DNA of 64,000 nt from Morella rubra (Eukaryota > Streptophyta > Magnoliopsida > Fagales > Myricaceae), in the NCBI GenBank assembly GCA_003952965.2, contig CM025853.1, forward strand, positions 9,086,541-9,150,540, read 5' to 3'. This document shows, piece after piece, positions 57,361 to 64,000 of this stretch. A program made the translations under genes and the position numbers. The notes under the pieces were generated by a model, which had not been told where the DNA came from, ran no database searches, and was given only the letters and a program-made list of their open reading frames with translations. Every line of letters starts with the position of its first letter. Position 1 is the first letter of the stretch.

Positions 57361-58667
57361 TATTAATGAAGTTGAAACAAACATGCGATCGATCACTAAA
57401 GTGCCGATCGATCACTAAATTTTACGATCGAACTAGATATGACGATCGAATAATTTTAAATGTTACGATCATCACTAATATACGATCAATCCTAAAATTG
57501 CGATCGATCAATTCATTTGACCGATCGAACTATCAGGTTACAAACGTTTTCAGTCACAGCAATCGTCAGCAACAGCACAGTATCACTAAGGGATCGATCC
57601 CACAAAGCATCGATGCCAGTAATCAAAACGTGCGCTTCACATTGAAGCTTACCGATCGATGCTTCACCTAAGCGATCGACCGATTAACTAATAAATTGAT
57701 CGATCTAATAGAAATTGGCCCAATTGAAAGCACAGTTTAGAGGAGACGATCGATCGCTCACTAAAGCATCGATCTCTCCGTACAAATTCAGCGATCGATC
57801 GGTGAATTTAACCGATCGATCATTTGACCTACCACTTACACATACCGATCGATCGCCAATGGAGGCGATCGATCATACGGGAACAAATACACACAGGCGT
57901 TCAATACCCCTAAAACAGGCCCAAAATCACCCAAAATTGATCCCATAATACTCCTAAACTCCTAAAACATGCATAACAATAAAATAAATATATTTTCGTC
58001 CTAAATGAATGATATAGCAAATTAGAAAACATAAACTAAAAATTTCGCTACTGAACAACCGCTTAATATGCTTAAAAAATAATATAAGTACGTACCTTTG
58101 ACGTAGAAGACAATGAAGGATGATTTCACGCTTTTTGAGAAGACAATGCAGCACGAAATGGCTCCTTGCACTTTGAGAGGATTCGAGAGATTTCGTGAGA
58201 GATAACCGGTGAAAATGACTTCGGCGGTTTCATAATAATCGTTTGTGACGATCGATCGGTAGTTACTTACCGATCGATCGCTATGTTCTAACACGTGTGC
58301 GTCTTCCATATTCGTTGAACGGCGATTCGAAAATTGACGGTTACGCTTACTGATCGATCGTCATATATAATGATCGATCGACTTTTTCGTATTTTGATAC
58401 GGTTACCGATCGATCGGTAATATTACCGATCGATCGAATGGGTGACCGAACTTTCCGTAACAGAAAAGATTAACTTTTAGTGACAACAATTTTATTTTGT
58501 CACAAATAAAACTTTTAGTGACGAAATTGGTGACGAAAAGTAATTTCGTCACGAAAAAACCTTTTTTGTGACGAAAATAGCATTTTGTCATTAAAAATTG
58601 ACTTTTAGTGACGAAATTCAATTCGTCACCGAAAATTTCGTCACTAAAAGTCAATTTTCTAGTAGTG
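57361..58667 (+). mobile_element. Right end of a second CACTA element of the same family
   Basis: From 57385 to about 58440 there are more than 15 GATCGATC palindromes, several extended to CGATCGATCG. From 58465 inverted TTTAGTGACGAAATT-type words follow. The terminus TTTTCTAGTAGTG ends at 58667; its complement starts CACTACTAGAAAATTG. The layout and orientation match the element ending at 8779. The next bases (ACT) would be the target duplication. The left part is lost in or beyond the gap. Confidence 0.82.
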
Positions 58668-58700
58668 ACTTCCAGAGTGTGATCAGAAATTAAGCAAATC

Positions 58701-59126
58701 ATGGCCGCGATGAAATGCTTTGGAAATCCTAAGATGGTGAGTGTGGTAATTATTGTCCTCCATGTTTTGATTGGAGTCATGCAAGCCATTGATCATCCCA
58801 GCTCTCTCCATCCAGTACTTCCCTCCGACCTTCCTCATGATCCCAGCAAGCTCTCTTCATGATCAGCCTTGTAAAACACTGCGTTGTTGCTTAAGACCAG
58901 ACTTAAAGCATGTAAAGACCGCAAAAGGGAAGCCCAAAAGAGGAAAGAAGGGAAAATAAAGTGCCAAATAGTGTACGACAGCTGTATTGAGCTTAGCTTT
59001 GCTAATTGCTTCGATGGAGCTGCAGCGGATGACCCGGCTTATGCTTCCACGAAATACTGCTTGAAAGTTCGCCAGGAGGACGAAGTACTTTTTGCACCTT
59101 GTTTGCGAAATGTTTCAAGCATTTAA
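58701..59126 (+). pseudogene. Broken small secreted cysteine-rich protein gene
   Basis: ATG at 58701 opens a 53-codon frame with a signal peptide (core MVSVVIIVLHVLIGVMQA, residues 12-29) and a Pro/Ser/His stretch, closed by a TGA at 58860-58862. A second in-frame stop lies at 58872-58874. The same frame then stays open to TAA at 59124-59126 and contains six cysteines plus a Lys/Arg-rich part. Between the stops and about 58958 the +1 frame is also open and contains QPCKTLRCCLRP. This pattern suggests two compensating indels, or an unrecognised intron, in a gene for a secreted cysteine-rich peptide. The family was not recognised. It starts only 33 bp after a CACTA terminus. Confidence 0.4.
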
Positions 59127-59329
59127 GTCAAAAAGGAAAAGGAAAAGGAAAAAAGCACTAGGAATTCAGGTATATATATATAGAATATTCCATGACCTCC
59201 ATTTTCTGATGAGGTAATAAACTCAGTCTCTTAAATTTTTCCTCCCTGCCCCGAGCACGAACACATATTTAATGCTAATTGACAAATTCCGTTTCAAATT
59301 TGAATTATTTAGATAAGGGTTTGTTTAAG
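59127..59329. other. Short intergenic stretch
   Basis: AT-rich spacer between the secreted-peptide relic and the gypsy element, with a short TATATATATATA run near 59172. It may hold the relic's 3' untranslated region. Confidence 0.4.
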
Positions 59330-60148
59330 TGTTCAAGATGTCTCCTAATACCGGGATTACCGGGGAAAGCGCAGAACACCTCGAAATCACCTCGGAACAC
59401 CTCGGGATGGTTGGAATGAGAGAAATAGACACCTTGAAAATAGTAATGAGGACCTCGGAAAATGATAACCGGGATAGATAGATACTCGGAATAGTAATGA
59501 GGACCTCGGAAGTGATAACCCGGGATAAATAGAGAATAGTAATGAGGACGTCGGGATAATGTATGGGTATCTCGGATGTTTGTGGAACGTCGGGAAACTC
59601 TGGAACACTAACTCACACTCGGATAGATAAGCTCACCACCCAAGTAGAACACAAAGGGATATAGAAATCACCACCTAATGTAATCCAACACGGGATACAG
59701 AGCAAGAAACTCGCCACCTAGGAATCCACCAAAGGATAAGAGTTGTTAGAAGAAATCCTTCTTCAAAGTAGCCTAAGGCTCAAGTTGTATAAACACTCAA
59801 AATCTCTGTTTTTCCACTACTAAGAGAAGGGTTTAAATAGCAAAGCTTGGAACAACCCTCCAAGCATGAGTAAATGAAAATTACATCTTCCAAAATATTA
59901 ATTGAGACATAAAAGACTCTTAGGGAAATGAAAAGACATGTTGAAAATCCAAAAGAACAAGCTAAAAATAGCAAACTCGTCCAAAATTCGCTGGACCTCG
60001 GAATTAGCTGCCAGCCTGACCTCCTTGGAGTAATTCAACCATAACTTCGTCTAGAAAACTCCAAATTGTACGCCGTTTGATGCGTTGGAAACTAGACTTG
60101 TAGAGCTTTCCAACAAGCCATAGGTCAAACAGAAACCCTTATGAATCA
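59330..60148 (-). repeat. Probable 3' LTR of the gypsy element
   Basis: In element orientation this region follows the integrase gene and a purine-rich stretch near 60149-60165. The proposed ends, TGATTC at 60148 and TTGAACA at 59330, give TG...CA. A TATA-like CTATTTAAACCC lies near 59835 on the minus strand. At 59430-59560 there are about three copies of a unit containing AGTAATGAGGACCTCGG. The other LTR is outside the window, so the ends are estimates. Confidence 0.5.
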
Positions 60149-60163
60149 TTCCAGACTTTAATT

Positions 60164-63100
60164 TCAATCTCGACCTTTTGTGCTGACCACACCTGTGTCA
60201 TGCTCCCTTGGTTGGAAAAGACTCGACCTCGAGGCTAACTCTTCATCTTCTTCTTCATGATATGGGGACAGGTCAGAAACATTAAAGGTTGCTGAAACTC
60301 CATATTCCCCTGGAAGTTCAATTTTATATACATTATCACCAATGCGTTGAAGCACTTTGAATGGACCATCGGCTCTAGGCTAAGCTTAGCATGTCTTCCT
60401 CCCGGAAAACGTTCTTTCCTTAGATGAATCCACACCAAATCACCCTCTTTGAAAATTGCTTGCTTTCGGTGCTTGTTGGCTTGCTTCTTGTACTTCTCAG
60501 TTTGCTTGAGAATCCGATCTCGAACTTGTTCATGCAACTTCTTAATGTTCTTCACTCTCTCCTCGGCATCACCACTGAATTGATGAGTAGTAGGAAGTGG
60601 AGCCAAGTCCAAAGGACTAATAGGATTCTGACCATAGACAATCTCAAATGGACTACAACCCGTAGTTTGACTAGTGGACCGATTATAAGCAAACTCGGCT
60701 TGTGCAAGAATTAAATCCCATTGACGAATATTCTTACCAACAAAGCTCCGCAATAAATTTCCCAAGCTTCGATTGACAACTTCAGTTTGTCCATCGGTTT
60801 GAGGATGACAAGTTGAACTAAATTGCAGGTTAGTTTCCAAGCTTCCTCCAAAGAGTACGCCAAAATGACTCATGAACTTCGTATCTCGATCCGATGTGAT
60901 AGTCTTTGGAATTCCATGCAGCTTAACAACTTCTCGAAAATAGAGATCCGCCACATGAGAAGCATCAAGAGTCTTGCTACAAGGAACAAAATGCGCCATC
61001 TTTGAATAGCGATCAACAACCACCATAACTGAATCTTTGTTCCTTTGAGTCTTTGGCAAACCCACAACAAAATCCATACTTACATCTTCCCAAGGTGAAT
61101 TAGGAATTGGAAGTGGAGTGTATAACCCAGTATTTTGGCCATGACTCTTGGCAATGTGACAAATTCTACATCGCTCCACATGTCTCATAACATCTCGCTC
61201 CATTTTTGGCCAATAGAAATTTTCTTTGATAAGAGAAAGAGTTTTATCTCTACCAAAGTGACCAGCAAGTCCACCACCATGAGCTTCAATGATAATGGCA
61301 TTCCTCAAAGAGCATTGTGGAATACACAACTGATTGCCTTTGAAAAGATAACCATTTTGTAATAAAAATGAGTGATAAGGACCCTTAGAACATTCTTCCC
61401 ATACCTTGGCAAAGTAGGGATCCTCCTTGTAAAGCTCTTTCACCACTTCAAAGCCCAAAACATTAACTTGCATAGTAGAAAGCAAGGAATGTCGACGACT
61501 CAAAGCATCAGCTACTTGATTTTGAACACCCGCCTTATGCTTGAGAACAAAGGAAAATGATTGTAAAAACTCACTCCATTTGGCATGTCGGGAATTGAGT
61601 TTTTGTTGGCTATTCAAATACTTCAAGGCTTCATGATCCGAGAACAAGATGAACTCCTTAGGAAGGAGATAATGACTCCAATGATGCAAGGCTCGAACAA
61701 TAGCATAAAATTCTTTGTCATAAGTCAAGTATTTCTTGCGAGACTCACTCAACTTTTCACTAAAGAAGGCAATAGGCTTTCCTTCTTGGCTAAGTACTGC
61801 ACCAATGCCAACATTAGAAGCGTCACAATCAACTTCGAACAAAATGTCAAAATTTGGCAAGGACAGGATTGGAGCTTCCGTCATCTTTCTCTTGATAACT
61901 TCAAAACTCTTCTCAGGCTTCACTAGTCCACTTGAAAATACCTCCCTTCAAGCACTCGGTGATGGGTGCAATGATAGAGCTGAATCCTTTGATGAATCTT
62001 CGATAAAATGATGCAAGACCATGAAAGCTTCGAATATCATGAATCGACCTTGGTATAGGCCAAGTCGTGATTGCTTCAATCTTGCTAGGATCCACTTTTA
62101 TCCCTTCGCTAGACACCACATAGCCTAAAAAGATAAGGCTCTCAGTAAAGAAATGACATTTCTTCAAATTTGCAAACAACTTTTGCTCCCGTAGAGTTGT
62201 GAACACTTGCGAAGATGTTCCAAGTGTTGCTCCTTATGCTTGTTGTACACCAAGATATCATCAAAGTAGACAACAATAAAATGCCCAATAAAAGATTTAA
62301 AGACATGATTCATAAGGCGCATGAAGGTACTAGGAGCATTAGAAAGCCCAAAAGGCATAACCATCCACTCATAAAGACCATCTCGAGTTTTGAAAGCGGT
62401 CTTCCATTCATCCCCGCCTCATTCGAATTTGATGATAACCACTTCGAAGATCTATCTTCGAAAAGATAGAAGCACCGTGAAGTTGGTCAAGAAGATCATC
62501 AAGGCGAGGAATAGGAAAGCGATATTTGATGGTAATCTTGTTCACCGCTCTACTATCAACACACATCCGCCATGTTCCATCCTTCTTTGGTACAAGAAGT
62601 GCGGGGACAGCACAAGGACTCATGCTTTCTTTCACCAAACCTTTAGCCAAAAGCTCCCCAACTTGCCTTTGCAATTCTTCATTCTCCTTAGGACTCATCC
62701 TATAGGCTGCTTTGTTTGGAATGATGGAACCGGTACAAGATCAATGCAATGTTGAATGTCTCTCATAGGAGGGAGACCATATGGAATTTCTTCGGGAATG
62801 ACATCAAGGAACTCTTCAAGAAGAGATTGCATAATAAGAGGTGGTTCATTCACTTCTTCATTTTCTTCCATCACCACAAGAGCACAAACTTCGTTAGAAC
62901 ACACCAATTCCTTCTCAACATCACATCATATAGAGAGTAAATTATTTCCCTCTCCTTTATAAGGTTTGGAGATCTCTCCAAACGCAAAGGACCCAAAATG
63001 ATCCTTACTCCATCTTTGACAAACTCATAAGTATTCTTGAAACCGTCATGAATAGATTTCCTATCATATTGCCATGGTCTACCAAGAAGTAAATGGCAAG

Positions 63101-64000
63101 CATCCATAGGCACAACATCACATAATACTTCATCTTTGTAATTCTTGCCAATAGAAAATTGAACAAGAGTGCGTTTTACCTTCACCTCGTTTCCTTTTCG
63201 AAACCACGTAAGCTTGTAAGGTTGAGGATGAGGTTGTGTCTTAAGTTTCAGCTTCTTCACCATGTCTTCAGCCACCACATTCTCAACTTCCACCATCAAT
63301 GATAATATCACAAACTTTGCCATGGGAAGTGCATCTTGTTTGAAAGATGTTTGTCCGCAGCCATTCATCACAATCTTCATAGACTGAACTCAAACTTCTT
63401 CGAACAACAAGTGATTCTCCAATGTCGGCATAAGTGACATCTTCGTCTTCCTTGTTTTCTGCATCTTCCTCCATTGGTTCTTCTTCATCGCCTTCGTCCA
63501 TCCATTCTTCTTCAATAAGAGTCACCACTTTGCGGTTTGGACAATCAGAGGCAATATGACCAAATCCTTGGCATTTGAAGCACTTGCGAGAATTAGGATT
63601 TTGGCGAATTGAACTTGGTCCTCCTTCATTCTTCGGGAGTTGAGGAGTCGCTTTGTTTGCTGCAAACTTTGGTGTTGAAACTTTAGGAACTAAAGAGTTC
63701 CCTCGGTTGTAATGACCTTCCTTTGCTCCAAATCGTGGTCTACTTCCATGAGCCTCCTTTTGTTGCTTTTCCACCTTTATTGCTAGCTTCACAACATCAT
63801 TGTAAGTCCAATACGGTTGTAATTGGACAATATTGCCAATCTCCCCTTAGCCCACCAAGATAGCGAGCGATAGTTTGCTCTTCCGGTTCCGCACATCACA
63901 CTTCATTATGAGATGATCGAACTCAGCAGTATATTCTTCCACCAAAAGATCCTTTTGCTTGAAATTATGGAACTTAAGAAAAATATCTTGCGGTAATTAT
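60164..64000 (-). pseudogene. Ty3/gypsy polyprotein (gag-PR-RT-RH-IN), frameshifted
   Basis: Read right to left. Gag lies at the window edge (LQPYWTYNDVVKLAIKVE near 63800), then a CCHC zinc knuckle CFKCQGFGHIASDC near 63570. Protease follows (IIDGGS near 63290; CHLLLGRPWQYDR near 63070). RT is at about 62700-61920: [39 protein letters not shown] and the catalytic YFDDILVY. RNase H comes next (VDCDASNVGIGAVL, near 61840), then the integrase zinc finger (CRICHIAKSHG) and core (MDFVVGLPKT, ITSDRDTKF, HPQTDGQTEVVNRS). The PR-RT-RH-IN order is that of gypsy elements. Frames change near 63300, 62900, 62400, 62190, 61920 and 60390, so this copy is not functional as read. No chromodomain was seen. 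Confidence 0.9.

Noticed and set aside
1..64000. tRNA, rRNA or other structured RNA genes
   Set aside because: None was recognised by eye; a covariance-model scan would be needed to exclude small ones.

Overview
The window is nuclear DNA from a flowering plant, most likely a core eudicot. Evidence for this is a 21-exon plant kinesin-14 gene with GT-AG introns and one AT-AC intron, several CC-NB-ARC-LRR (CNL) resistance-gene homologues of the RPP13-like type, and dense CACTA, hAT, Ty1/copia and Ty3/gypsy remains. The species cannot be fixed from sequence alone. No rRNA, tRNA, CRISPR array or bacterial operon was recognised by eye.

Layout. 1-8779 is the right-hand part of one decayed CACTA (En/Spm) element on the + strand: a TNP2-type transposase relic, a second 'plant transposase' (Ptta/En/Spm) gene relic, then a GATCGATC-rich subterminal region and a CACTA terminus. 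A deleted copia element (3872-6229, minus strand) sits inside it with a clean 5-bp target duplication. 9734-10072 is a small secreted cysteine-pair protein gene (minus) with a duplicated promoter. 10.5-18.6 kb is mostly intergenic, with non-autonomous transposon remains. 18651-23293 is a CNL pseudogene (minus) split by a hAT-type insertion in the NB-ARC domain.

28049-36456 is the one clearly intact large gene: a CH-domain kinesin-14 of 1065 codons (+ strand), with an AT-AC intron in the motor domain, a hydrophobic upstream ORF and MSA-like promoter motifs. 37113-48080 holds a direct tandem duplication (unit about 5.4 kb) of a second CNL gene. Both copies are broken, and one contiguous repeat-length stretch carries so many single-base deletions that assembly error is suspected.

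50.2-51.6 kb is a copia reverse-transcriptase relic. 52.3-54.4 kb is a strange C-rich, G-poor block. 55489-56488 is a 1000-N scaffold gap with a minisatellite on its left edge. 57.37-58.67 kb is the end of a second CACTA element of the same family as the first. 58701-59126 is a broken small secreted-protein gene. 59.33 kb to the window end is a Ty3/gypsy element on the minus strand (3' LTR, integrase, RNase H, RT, protease, gag) that runs off the edge.

Biologically the window is a resistance-gene neighbourhood eroded by transposons around a conserved cytoskeletal motor gene. The CNL genes show how such clusters change: tandem duplication with a filler junction, a chimeric new C-terminus, transposon insertion into the nucleotide-binding domain and frameshift decay. 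The strongest unusual signals are the AT-AC (U12-type) intron, the in-frame hAT interruption with an 8-bp target duplication, the duplicated CNL unit with its error-like tract, and the nested copia-in-CACTA insertion.
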